Shown: positions 23,103 to 33,910 of the stretch, piece by piece | Numbering within the stretch: position 1 is the first letter of the stretch | How the letters are laid out: each line of letters starts with the position of its first letter | Assembly (NCBI RefSeq): GCF_001540865.1 | Contig: NC_033641.1 | Location: 5,694,603-5,758,602 of the forward strand | Origin: Ananas comosus | Lineage: Eukaryota > Streptophyta > Magnoliopsida > Poales > Bromeliaceae | Direction of reading: 5' to 3' | DNA length: 64,000 bases | Program-made: the position numbers and the translations under genes | Notes under the pieces: model-generated | Told to the model about the DNA's origin: nothing | Databases searched by the model: none | What the model saw: only the letters and a program-made list of their open reading frames with translations

Positions 23103-23976
23103 GCTCAATTTTGCATTTGGATGAAAATTGGGTTGTTTTCGAAAATAAGAAAAATAACATTTGGATAGGTAAGGTTGAATAAAAAGAATAGTTTGTAGTT
23201 ATAAATAGAAAATAATGATATTACTCCTCTAATTACATTTTATTTTAATTTTTAAATATTACATTTATATTCTTAAATTTAAAATTTTAACTTTTAAATT
23301 TAAATTTTAACTTTTAAATTTCAAAATTTGAAATTAAAATTTAAAATTTAAAATTTAAAATCTCAAATTTTAAATTTCAAAATTTTAAATTTTAAATTTC
23401 AAATTTTAAATTTAAGATAAAATTTAAATTTCAAAATTTTAAAATATCAAATTTAAAATTATAAATTATAATTTTTAATTTAGAATTTAAAACTATAAAC
23501 TTTAATTTAAAGATTACAAATTATAAATTTTAAAAATTTAAAATTTAAAATTTAAAATTTAAAATTTAAAAAATACAAATAGGGGTGGGAACAAATGTCC
23601 CCAACAGCTGTTTCCGCCCTTAGCGAGTTATCCTGATAAATTATTTAATATTAATTATATTAATTAATAATTTAAATATATTAAATAGATTAATTAATAA
23701 TTTAAGTATATTAAATAGATTAATTACCAAGTTAAATATATTAATTCGATTAATTAATAATTTAATACTATAATTAAAGTTAATTAGTGTTTAACTAACT
23801 TTGTTCTCACTTTTTACAGGGATAAAGGTGGAATAGTAATTCCAGACTTATACCAGGTTATACCAGCTTGTTCCAGCTACTCGAGAACTACTGTCCTTGG
23901 GTACGAAATTTCGGTTTGGGTATAAAGGGTGGGATAATCCCTTAACCCACCCTCTATACTTAAACCAAATGGGGTG
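23103..23976. mobile_element. Second copy of the AT-rich Harbinger-like MITE, left end missing
   Basis: It begins with the internal sequence caattttgcatttggatg, which matches the element at 1457 from about 1537 on. It ends with the same type of right end (cagcttgttccag, then aaaccaaatgggg before ttaa). The core is built from aaatttaaaatttaaa words (23250-23580). The first 80 bases or so are absent. Confidence 0.6.
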
Positions 23977-24504
23977 TTAAAGAGATAGCGACCGAGAGCT
24001 ATTCCGCATCCCGTCGCTTGTGGGGTCCGCTTGTAATTGTGGGCCTTGCAAGTTGTCATGTAATGCGTAGCTACGAGATCCGCTATTTATTAAATGTCAT
24101 TTAATGTGTACAGTTTTCCCACTCACTAATGTGAGTTACGCAGTTTGGGGATTCATTATTTTCGCTTTCTTCTATTGTTCCGCATTCGCCCTCTCTTGCT
24201 CCGTCTCCGCCATTGCAGTTCGCCGTTACCTCCATCCTTTCCATGACAGGTGCGGGGTGGGGGTGTCATTGTCTTTGTCGTGCCCAGACGAGTCGGTTGG
24301 TACGATCCCCCCTCCTTTTTTCCTTCTATTGGTTTCCTGTCTTTGTTACCTCGGATGTTGGACCCGCTATGCTCCTCTTCAATGTATCTTTCTGCAACTC
24401 AACGAAGCGCCATGGAGCATGACCACCATTGTAGATAACTCGAAGGGTGTGCCGGTCCCTGACAAGTTGTATGGTCCCCCTACCTCGACCATATACCCAC
24501 TCTT
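23977..24504. other. Unassigned sequence, no gene recognised
   Basis: A 194-codon frame starts at 24104 but overlaps other open frames of similar quality, has no recognisable domain and runs into the LTR-like sequence that follows. I do not call it a gene. Confidence 0.4.
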
Positions 24505-24650
24505 TGTTGGGAACCGGATGGATCGTCCGTCATGTGCTACCAACAAAGATGCACGAAAAATAGAGAAAATCGACCGAACGGTAAAAAAAATAAATGCAGA
24601 AAGAAGAAACCAAGATTTACGTGGTTCGGCAATCGCCTACGTCCACGGGG

Positions 24651-24863
24651 AGAGCGAGAGAGATGTATTCCACTATATGAAGAAATAGAAGTACAAGCTT
24701 ACACCTTATGTCTTCTCCGGATAAAAAATCAAGAACCTTATGGTGAATCCCACTTANAGAGCGAGAGAGATGTATTCCACTATATGAAGAAATAGAAGTA
24801 CAAGCTTACACCTTATGTCTTCTTCGGATAAAAAACCAAAAACCTTATGGTGAATCCCACCTA
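24651..24863. repeat. 106-bp direct duplication around a single N (assembly scar)
   Basis: Bases 24651-24756 are repeated almost exactly at 24758-24863, with one N (24757) between. This is what two overlapping contigs joined end to end without trimming would give. Confidence 0.8.
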
Positions 24864-25176
24864 TCTTGTTCCAACGAAAACTCCAAGAAAATACCGAAAA
24901 AGCTTTTCATAAAACCGAGAAAACCAAATTAGAGAAGTATAGAAACTCTAACCAAATTCCTTTATGCCGTTGCTTCGAAGAATCCGAACCGCTCAGGCAA
25001 TTGGTTGAGAACCGCCGCTCCGCCGCCAACGTCAATCCGTCGCATGCGTGCTACCGCGCATCTCCTTCTCTTGCTACCGTCGTACGGCTCCCGGAACCAT
25101 GAATTAATTAGCCAACAAAGCTAATTAATTTTTTCCATGACTTACCGTACAGTTCGAAGAGGGCCCGAATAGGGCA

Positions 25177-25178
<2 letters not shown>

Positions 25179-25252
<74 letters not shown>
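25179..25252. repeat. (AT)n microsatellite
   Basis: About 74 bp of uninterrupted AT dinucleotide repeat. Length is probably polymorphic and may be misassembled. Confidence 0.95.
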
Positions 25253-25256
<4 letters not shown>

Positions 25257-25400
25257 TGGTTGGCCGGTCAACAAGTCAAATTAGGAATTGAAAATCCTAA
25301 TTCAATTCCTAGTCCATCCAGATTACTACAGAGCCAAATCAAAGTCTATTCAATTTTAAAAAATTAATATATTCCGTAGACCCGGTGCATGGACCAAACC

Positions 25401-26464
25401 AATAAAAGAAGGCATATCTTTAACACTCTTCTCCATTCCTTCATTCTTAAACCGCTTACTCTCTTCCTCAGTGTGGCGGTTGTTTTGTCAAAAATAATGG
25501 GTTGTGTTCGGTTTGTTTCTTTGTTTCTACTGCTTTACTTCTCTCTTTGGTTCCCTCTTGATATTTGTCTGGTCTTCGCCCCTCCTATGGGTGACCGTTT
25601 GGCCCGATTTGCTTTCTACTCGTAGTTGATAATTTTGGTTGTGCTAGGTCTACTTTATTATTATGTCATCTTTTCATGTGCGCGCGTAGGGACTGTGGTT
25701 TGCAAATATGCTACTGTCTGCTTATTGTGATCTATTCTTGGTTAAAATACAGGTTAGTATTTTGTGGTTTGCTTTTTTGTTGCAATAAAGTGTGCGTCTT
25801 GAACTAACTGGCTATTTCATACTGATACATGCTTCCTTATTTATTGCTTGGTTCTGACAATATGGTTAAAGTTGTTTTGCTTCATTCTGTGACTAGCTGA
25901 GGACTAATTATGCTGTATGGTAAAAAAGCAATGTCTGTTTGGTATTGTCTTTCTCTCTGGTTGTTTTTGTGTCTACTTCATGTTGGATTGGATTTTGTAT
26001 TAGTTACATGCTTTTGATGTTTAGCATTCAGTTTTGAATGCAGTTATGGCAGCAATTTTTGTTATCTTCTGCTTCTATGAATTGCTCCATGATGTATGCC
26101 AGCATTTTTCTCTGGCGATCCGAGATACGGTGTCTAGATCGAAAATGAATAAGGGTTGGTTAGTGTTTATATTGATTTGCATGTTGGTGGAGAAGATACT
26201 ATTATGGAGTATAAGGTGTTGGAGTGCGTTGTTTGCGCATATTGATTAGTATGAGGAAGATGCTGTGCACCGGTTTGTTGGAAGCTGCATGATGACTTGC
26301 TTTTTGAAATTAAAGATTTCGATGCTGTTACTTGCTTGCCGTGATCTATTTCTAATTAAAATACAGGTTAGTATTTTGTGGTTTGCTTTTTGGTTGTGAT
26401 GAAGTAGAGGCTTACAATGTGTACTTGTGCATTAAATGACACTTCATGATAAATTTCTCTTGTG
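25401..26464. other. Unassigned sequence with a 70-bp direct repeat
   Basis: No gene. The phrase gttagtattttgtggtttgc and its surroundings occur at about 25720-25800 and again at about 26335-26400. The right-hand end also repeats aaggaatcaaagatgag-like words (26489-26540). The spacing suggests terminal or sub-terminal repeats of an unidentified element. Confidence 0.4.
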
Positions 26465-26861
26465 TAAGCGTAGGAAGCATGTTAGAGATGAAGGAATCAA
26501 AGATGAGAAGGAATCAAAAATGGAGAAGGAATCAAAGATGAGAAAGCTTATCTTGATCTCCACAGGTTAGGGCTCAAAAGAGCTCTCTAAGGGGGCTGGG
26601 GTGTTATATATAGAGTTGCAACAATTGCAAATACAACCCCCAACTAAAACAGCCCTCTCTGCAAAGTGTATCGGTACACGGGAAAGTGTATCGGTACAAA
26701 CCCAGTGTACGCGCGAACTCGAGGCTCGGGTTGGCAGAAAATTTCATTTGTACCGGTACAACCATCAAGGTGTAACCGGTACACTTTCTGTACCGGTACA
26801 ACCATCAAGGTGTACCGGTACACAGCCCAGCAAAATGCAACCTGAGAGCAGCCTAAGTCCA
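26465..26861 (-). mobile_element. LTR fragment, minus orientation, GTACCGGTAC type
   Basis: Contains the alternative palindrome GTACCGGTAC between 26752 and 26819 (earlier copies decayed to ATCGGT), and on the minus strand a TATA-like ctatatataac downstream (26604-26614). It ends where the next, plus-oriented LTR starts, so the two LTRs are nested or abutted head to head. Confidence 0.6.
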
Positions 26862-28574
26862 TGTAATATACCGAAACTTCGGTAAATAAATGTCGAACTT
26901 TAGTCAAATTGACCAAAGTGCGAGGTTGGTACGCTTTGGAAAGGCCGAAGGCGTCAAAATGGGTAAAAGTGCATTGTTGGGGGTTTTCGAGAGCTAAAGA
27001 ATCAAAAATCTGCTTACTGCAGTTTTTGAGCTCTCGGGGACCGGTCCCTGGAGGGATAGACCGGTCCCCGAATGTGAAAAATCTCATAGATGGAAAATCG
27101 GCTAAGTCTCAGAAAACCAGCTTTCGGGAATCGGTCCCTACGGGGAGAGACCAGTCGCCGAGAGACCGGTCCCTCAGGAGAGACCGGTTGCATTGTGCGA
27201 GAGCCTTGCTGAGCTGCGGGAGTGCTCTCTGGGACCGGTCCCATGCTTGAGAGACCGGTCCCCGGGCGCGAAAACTGCCCAGTCAGGGCTATTCAATGAG
27301 ATCAAAGTTGAGGGGCTTATTTGCATTTATGCACTAAGTGGGCTATGTATGAGGGGGTATGAGATATTTCTCTCATTTCTCTCTCTCACACTCTCTCATA
27401 TCTCTCTTTCTCTCTCTAGAAGGCAAGGAGAAGAAGAAAGAAAGGAGAAAAAGGAGAAAGTAGAAGAAATAAAGGAAAAGAAAGAGAAGGAAGGGTGAAG
27501 AAGAAGGCAAGGGAGTGGAGCTACTTCCTCTTCTTCCTCCTTGGTGCAAGAAAGTGAAGCTTTTAGAGGTAACCTTCAACCTCTTTCATGGTAGAACCTA
27601 AGTAGGGTTTTGATAGAGCTAAGAATGGTTTTGATGGAATCTCTTGAGTAGATTAAGCTTTCTTTTGTTTATCTTTAAGATCAAAACCTAGGGTTTTGGT
27701 ATATGTTGGAGCTAGGGCACCCCAAATTGGAGCTTTTGCTTGTGAGGGTTCCAAAGTTAAATCGACCCTCTAGAAACCTAATTGGGGGTATTTCCGACGC
27801 GTTGGTGCGCTCGGTTTAACGTTACAAAAAGCCTATGTAGAGATATAAGCAAAAAGGGCCTAATTTGGCTTCGTTTTGCCGCAGATAGCGATCTAGGCGA
27901 CTAAAAATTCTAAGAAAATCACCGTAGCACCCTAGCAAACCTATGTGGTGGGTGGTGCTTTCCAAACTTATTAAAATTCCTTTTATGTCTAATGTATCAC
28001 TTTCTTGAGCATATGAGCAAATGTTTGTGCATGCATTGTAGGGTAATTGAGATAATGTTATTGGATTGTTTGCATGTTGTGAGTACAAATGCATTATGAG
28101 ACGGTTGAGAACCAATAAGAATGTAATAACCCTATATGTTCATGTAAAGAGACAAGAATTGAGAATAATTAAAGAACAAGTGACATGTGACATGAGGACA
28201 ATGTAATGTTAAGAACAAAAGCTAGAGTTAGCATCAAAAGTGTGGTATTAAAGAATGAAAGCTAGAGTTAGCAACAAATGTGGCATAAAGAACACTAGAG
28301 TTAGTGTAATGACATGGTTGAAAACAAAAAATGCAAAGAACTTGAGATTGAGACACAATGACAGATAACCTTAGAGCTAAGGGTCATTTGTGCATGATTT
28401 CCTTAGAGTTAAGGAACGGATTGAATTGAATATCCTTTGAGTTAAGGATTTGATCATACTCGCTATAAGTCCTTACTCGAGGGTGGTCGCTCCCCCTCGG
28501 GCGATGCGCTCCGGAGTTTGTCATCACTGGGTTGGTGCTGTTCCCTAGAGGACGGTTCCAACGGGAGGAAGCTG
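26862..28574 (+). mobile_element. Gypsy-type LTR, plus orientation, 3' part displaced
   Basis: Starts TGTAATATACCG. The GGGACCGGTCCC array runs from 27040 to 27259, followed by a leader with long GA-rich runs (27420-27510). Farther on it shares the block with ccccctcgggcgatgcgctc (about 28490) with the minus LTR at 834. At about 28574 the match stops at the word gggcccgtttaaatggg, which looks like the start of another insertion. Confidence 0.7.
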
Positions 28575-30660
28575 AGGGCCCGTTTAAATGGGATTTTGAG
28601 TGGGCGAGTTATTAACGTGAATGTAGTGTACCGAATTTTTAATATAGAAATAAGTGTAAATAAAAAATAGTGTTATGAGATGGGCTAAGGTGTAATTGTG
28701 CAAATGAGAGGGGCTAAGGTGTAATGGTGCAAGTAATTGAGTTTACTTGTTGGGCAAGTTTCCTATGTACCTATGTAATTGAGTTAACTTGTGGGGCAAG
28801 TTTCCTATGTAATTGAGTGAATTCTTGACCTTTTACCCCAAACCGTAGGAGAAAGAGAGGGTGGGTTTTCTCTCTTTTTCTCTTTGACTTTATGACCTCT
28901 CTTTCTCTTTGCTTCTCTTTACCAAAGAGAGGATTAGAGAAGAAAGAAAAATTAGAATTTGCTTGGTGGTGAAGCAAGCTTGGTGGAGAAGAAGGCTTGG
29001 AATTGAGTTACTTTCTTCATCTTCTTCATCACTTGGATTAGAGAAGAAAGCTTGTTTAAGGTAAGCTTCATGGGCTCTAATGGCATATAGCTAGAGATGG
29101 GTTTAAATCNCGGCCAGTGAATTGTAATACGACTCACTATAGGGCGAATTCGAGCTCGGTACCCGGGGATCCTCTAGAGTCGACCTGCAGGCATGCAAGC
29201 TTGGTGGAGAAGAAGGCTTGGAATTGAGTTACTTTCTTCATCTTCTTCATCACTTGGATTAGAGAAGAAAGCTTGTTTAAGGTAAGCTTCATGGGCTCTA
29301 ATGGCATATAGCTAGAGATGGGTTTAAATCTCTTAGAATCTAGCTAGATGGAAATCCTAGTTGATGTTAGGTTGCTATTTGCTTGAATCATGAATTTATA
29401 TAGTGTATTATTGCAATAGTGACCTCTAGGATTTTGGAAGAGAGCTCTTGATCATGAGAGGTTTTAATCTCAATTGATCATATGTTTCCGCAATTGAAGG
29501 TGAAACCGACGCGGAGGATCATTCGGATTGAGATTCCGTTGAGCCGGTGGTGGTCAAAGTGAAGAAAATTCTATTTTTGCTTCATTTGTCGCAGTTGGAA
29601 GAAAACAACGGCCGTAAATCGCGCTGCTAGGCTACTCGCTTCGTGTCGACATCACGAGGTGGGGGGTGCTATCCGAAATAGCCGGGTTTCATTCTATGTC
29701 TGAGTTCTACTATTATTGATCATATATCATCATGCATAGAATAGTGCGAATCCTATGAGTTGTGGTAATTTCATGCTTAGTGTAAGGGATAATGATCCAT
29801 GATTGCATGATACTTGTAGGAATATCTATTTGCATGATGTTGAGATAGATGTGGACATGTATGTTGTATGAGAACTTTTATATGATGCCAATATAAATAT
29901 TGTACATGTTGTATGAATTGCTAGTGGACATATGCATGTGAATATGATGTAAGAATAGACTAGATTCATGAGGAACTAGTATGTAAACCAATGACATTGT
30001 GAGAATTGGAAACTAATGCATATGTGGCCGACCTGAGCAAAGCATGCCTTGTGAGGATAGGGATATGGTACCCCTGTGGCCCTCGAATGAGAGGACTTGA
30101 TCATATTCGCATTGTTTGTTATAGCTTGTGGATGGTCGCTCCTCCCAAGCAGTGAGCTCCGGAGTTGAATCACATTGAGATTGGAACGGGGGAGAGAGTC
30201 ACTACGGTGCGCCCTCGGCAGACGGTCACGGTCGCGTGACAGTATGTGTGGCGAGTGATTCGACCTTCGGGCGAATCGTTTGGATTTGACACAGGCATGA
30301 TCATGGCATTTCGTATATAGTTTGCATACATGACAGAACTTAAACATGTACTTGTTGACATGATTTGTAAAGGCATAGCTACACATTTGAAGCATGATAT
30401 AGATGTATATGAGCAGGTTAGGCTTATTGTTTATCTATTATCTCCTTGACATATTATCATTCTATTGTTTCTATGCCTTTCTTGGACCTAGTGGGAAAAT
30501 CGGCGGGGTCGGCGGCCGAACCCACTGGGAACTATGGATAATAGTTCTCTCACCCTGTTTTGCAGAGCCTAGTTCGAGCGCGTGTGTCGAGGATCGCGGC
30601 AAGGGCGTCGCGCAGTAGATAGCGTGGACCACCGGCGTTAGCTCACTACCCTCGAGTATA
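28575..30660 (+). mobile_element. LTR mosaic containing cloning vector
   Basis: The first part (28575-28980) is an unidentified insert with repeated words such as gggcaagtttcctatgta. From 29203 to 30660 the sequence has the LTR family's 3' landmarks: a gagctccggagttg block (about 30147) and cccactgggaactatgg with gttctctcaccctg (30520-30560). Exact termini are lost. Vector DNA interrupts the region at 29111-29202. Confidence 0.5.
29111..29202. other. Cloning-vector contamination (T7 promoter and polylinker)
   Basis: After one N (29110) comes 92 bp of standard vector: a T7 promoter (29125-29144) followed by a pUC-type polylinker with EcoRI, SacI, KpnI, SmaI, BamHI, XbaI, SalI, PstI, SphI and HindIII sites in the usual order, ending at HindIII (29197-29202). 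The plant sequence before it (28974-29109) is repeated right after it (29195-29330). This is a clone-end join, not plant DNA. Confidence 0.97.
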
Positions 30661-33110
30661 AAAAGGAAAGAATGATATGTAAAACCCTTTTGTGAAGAAA
30701 TGTAATGTATTTGAGAGATGGTATTTTGGTTGTATGTATGAGAAGTAAAGTGAAATATGTGATGGTTCATGTGTGTGAACAAGTGATGTAATAGATAGTT
30801 TAAATTCTCTTGTATCTGTGATTGCCTCTCTCAATGTTGAATGCTAATATCACTTGTTGGATATGTATGCATAGACTTTGTTACAATTCGATCCATGTTC
30901 AAAGAATAATGTTCAATGACATTGTTCACTATTCTTTTACCCAATCTGTAGCGAAGCCCTAGAGTTCGCCAATAACTCACCTTTCAATCCCAAAGTGGGG
31001 AGGGAGCTCCAAGTGCACCCAAGCCCGGGACCGTCTGCGGACCTCCATGTGGTCCGGACCTCCAAGTGGTCCTAGTCGCACGACACTCCGGAGTACTTGA
31101 CGACAATCCCCTCCATGTGGGGATATGGATGGCTATACCATCCCAAAAGCAGACTGTGAGCTAGATCTATCCTCTCCAAGTGAGGATACCCTACAACTTG
31201 GGTCAACAACCCAATCCAATCCTCTCCAAGTGAGGATGCTCTATAACTAGAGTCAACAACCCAATCCAATCCTCTCCAAGTGAGGATGCTCTTCAACTAG
31301 AGTCAACAACCCAATCCAATCCTCTTCAAGTGAGGATGCCCTACAACTAGGGTCAATATCTCAATAACTCATCGACAACCTCTCCATGTGAGGGTACTTA
31401 GGTTTACTAAGTTCTTTATCCACAAGGCATTTTCTAAGGGATTCACCTATCCCTAGGTTCTCAAACCTCTAGTGTCAAATACACTACATTAATGCCACTC
31501 GATGTGTTCTTGTTTTCCAATGTCAATTTCTCTAATCGACCAAGTTCAACATGCATAATTCATCCACTATGTTCCACAATATGGCAACATGTATAATTCT
31601 TCTATCATATGCAATATATGTCATCATGTATATGTTTCTATTTAACATAATCCACAATATGTTAATTCACAACATGTCATCATGCACATATATTACTAGC
31701 ATCACATGATATGTCAACATACATATAATCATCATCCAAAGTAGTCTATACTTAGCATCTCATGCATTCTTTTAGCATTTAATTCATTATACATTTCATC
31801 TCATTGGTAGGTAATATCAACTACATAATATGTTTCAAGCATTCATATTATCATGTAAGCCTACCAATACAACTATATGCATCAATGTGAATTCATATGT
31901 TTCTTAAACATAAAGGGCGACCTAGTCGCTTCGGTAAGCACAACCCACCTCAAATCGCTTTCCGATTGCTTGTCGACATTTGCAATCGGCCTCCCGCGGC
32001 ACCCGTGACCCGGTTCGGCCCGAACTCTCACGCGACCACCCGAACGGCCACCAATCCGCGATACGTCTGTTCTGGAGTTTATTCCTCGATACAACGATGC
32101 TCCAGATCCGTTTTCGTGATTTTTGGGCGTCTATTCCGTGTGCTGCTGCTATCTGTACCAAAACAGACTATTTCGTCAATATCTTTGCGTACACTCGTCG
32201 GATTGTCGAACCGAGCGCACCAACGCGTTCGTTATACCCCCAATTAGGTTTGTATAGGGTCAATTGATATCAAAACCCCTCATGAGCAAAAGCCCTCTTT
32301 TTGGAGTCCTAAAACCTCACTATTGCAATTAGCTTCATACAAGCATTAACCCGAGCAATAAATGAGATTAATTACTTCTAGAGCATCATTAAGTTCCATT
32401 TCTAGAGTATAAAACCCTAATCCAAGCATTCTTCTATGAGAAGGCAAAGAGCTTACCTCTACTAAGCTCTTTCTCTAAGCTAAGGAAGAAGACAACAATG
32501 GTGATCCTCCTTCAAGCTCCAAATCTCCACCAATCCTCCTCTTGATTCCACTTCTAGAGAGAGGGAGAGCTTCTAGAGAGAGAGAGGGAGAGTGTTCGGT
32601 GGTTGCAAATGAGAGAAATGAGAGGGGATGAGTTCTACACCCCTCTATAATAGCTTAACTCATGCAACAATTACAAAACAGCCCCTCAACTTTGTGTTTT
32701 ATGCACTGCCCGCGCGGGGTCATTTTTTGTATAAGGGACCGGCCCTCTATACAAATGGGGGACCGGTCCCCGTAAGTCCAGAATTTCAGCATTTTTAGGA
32801 CTTAGCCAAATTTCAGCCTTTTTCGTTTTTTTTCTGTTTTCGCTCGTTTGACCTCCGATTCTTTTCAAATCGAACCGAGACTCTCCAAACATGTTTTTGA
32901 GCGTGTTTTCATCATCTTTTCATCCACGCTAATGCCGGATTCAGTTCATGGTCAAACATAGCCTTTCGGGTTCCGTTTTCGCGCCTACGCGCACCAAAAC
33001 GCCCGTATGCTCCCGAACTTCACCGAACTTCACCGGAACCATTCAAATGGTTTTTCAAACCAATGTACACCGTAACTTCATAATTTTAGAAGTCCGGTAC
33101 CTTACAATTG
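30661..33110 (-). mobile_element. Gypsy-type LTR, minus orientation, with a minisatellite
   Basis: On the minus strand it starts TGTAAGGTACCGG at 33110, directly against the gag fragment. It shows a short ACCGGT array near 32735-32770, a GA-rich leader (about 32550-32600) and the gccggc-poor variant of the family's central block (about 31020-31090). The left limit is not clear; 30661-31000 may belong to the neighbouring LTR. The five bases ATTGC (33111-33115) next to the start are the likely target duplication, but the other copy was not found. Confidence 0.55.
31169..31368. repeat. Minisatellite, four 50-bp units
   Basis: Four units of 50 bp (31169, 31219, 31269, 31319), each beginning atcctctccaagtgagga with few differences, lie in the transcribed part of the minus LTR. 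Copy number may vary among family members. Confidence 0.9.
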
Positions 33111-33840
33111 CACAAATCGGAAGATAGACGGTCGCAATCCTCACTCGAAGATGCCGGCCTTGTCCTCGTCGTCCCGCACGATGAAGGGCACGCAGTGTAG
33201 AAGCCGAGAAAACTCCCTCTCAAACTCGGCTACGGTCCGGTCTCCCTGGCGCAAGTTGCGCAAGTCCTGCTCCATCTTTCTTTTGACACCGTCAAGGAAG
33301 TAGTGCGCCAAAAGAAGCTCCTTGAACGTCTTCCAAGAGATAGCCACGACGTCCGTGCTGGTGTTCTCCTGAATGTCCAACCACCAGAGGTAGGCCTCGC
33401 CGTCCAAGTGGTGTGTGGCGAGCCAAACTCAATCCCTCTCCTCCATGAAGGTGTCGCGGAAGAGCTTCTCCATGTGCATCAACCACTTCTCCACGATCCA
33501 GTGGTCGACCTTCTCTCCGTCGAAGATCCGGGGACTGCACCTCCTGAACTCATTAAGGCGATCCATGAGCCGATCCCGCTTTGCTCCCTCAACTAATGCG
33601 GGAAAAACTGCCCCCGCCGGAGGCACCTGAGCTGGTGGTGCCACACAATCTCTTCCCGAGGTGCGACTGCAGGTGTCGTCCGAGATGTGTCGAGGACGGG
33701 GGACGACCCCCTGGGTGCGACCACATCCACAGGCGCCGGTGGTGTAGGAATCTTATAGGTTGCTTCATACAATGCCAACCGGAGTTGGCAACTCGAAGTT
33801 GAGTTGATCACCGCCCCCCGGGTTTGTTCTCGGTGATCAA
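33111..33840 (-). mobile_element. Ty3/gypsy fragment (gag part)
   Basis: A fragment of the same gypsy family as the element at 51708-57496, cut on the left by the LTR ending at 33110 and on the right by LTR-like DNA at about 33840. Confidence 0.75.
33141..33644 (-). pseudogene. gypsy gag fragment, frame-shifted
   Basis: Two overlapping frames together give the retrotransposon gag core: FRRCSPRIFDGEKVDHWIVE and EKLFRDTF in one (33429-33644), then AYLWWLDIQENT, FKELLLAHYF and LRQGDRTVAEFEREFSRLLH in the other (33141-33407). The frame changes near 33407-33430. The second frame ends at a TGA after DKAGIFE, the same place as in the copy at 53869. Gag would form the virus-like particle. This copy cannot. 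Confidence 0.8.
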
Positions 33841-33910
33841 CATACGATAAAATTAGGCTTCGCCGCTTGAGAACATCTGTGGCATAGCAACCGGGGGGAG
33901 AGACCGAATG

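Larger units (their letters stand above)
24505..25400 (+). mobile_element. LTR-like fragment with an assembly duplication
   Basis: It starts with TGTTGGGAACC. About 100 bases in it has gatttacgtggttcggca followed by cctacgtccacgg, a combination common in plant copia LTRs. No second LTR, primer site or coding region was found, and the right end is not clear. The stretch also contains the scar at 24651-24863 and the AT microsatellite. Confidence 0.4.

Noticed and set aside
24104..24688. A 194-codon ORF with a hydrophobic start
   Set aside because: No family resemblance, overlapped by other frames, and it runs into LTR-like DNA that contains an assembly scar.
25179..25252. AT repeat as a candidate replication or recombination hotspot
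   Set aside because: An ordinary dinucleotide microsatellite; nothing else supports a special role.
29125..29144. A phage T7 promoter as a biological feature
   Set aside because: It is part of a cloning-vector polylinker left in the assembly.
31169..31368. CRISPR-like regular repeats
   Set aside because: Units are contiguous with no unique spacers, and the setting is a plant LTR.
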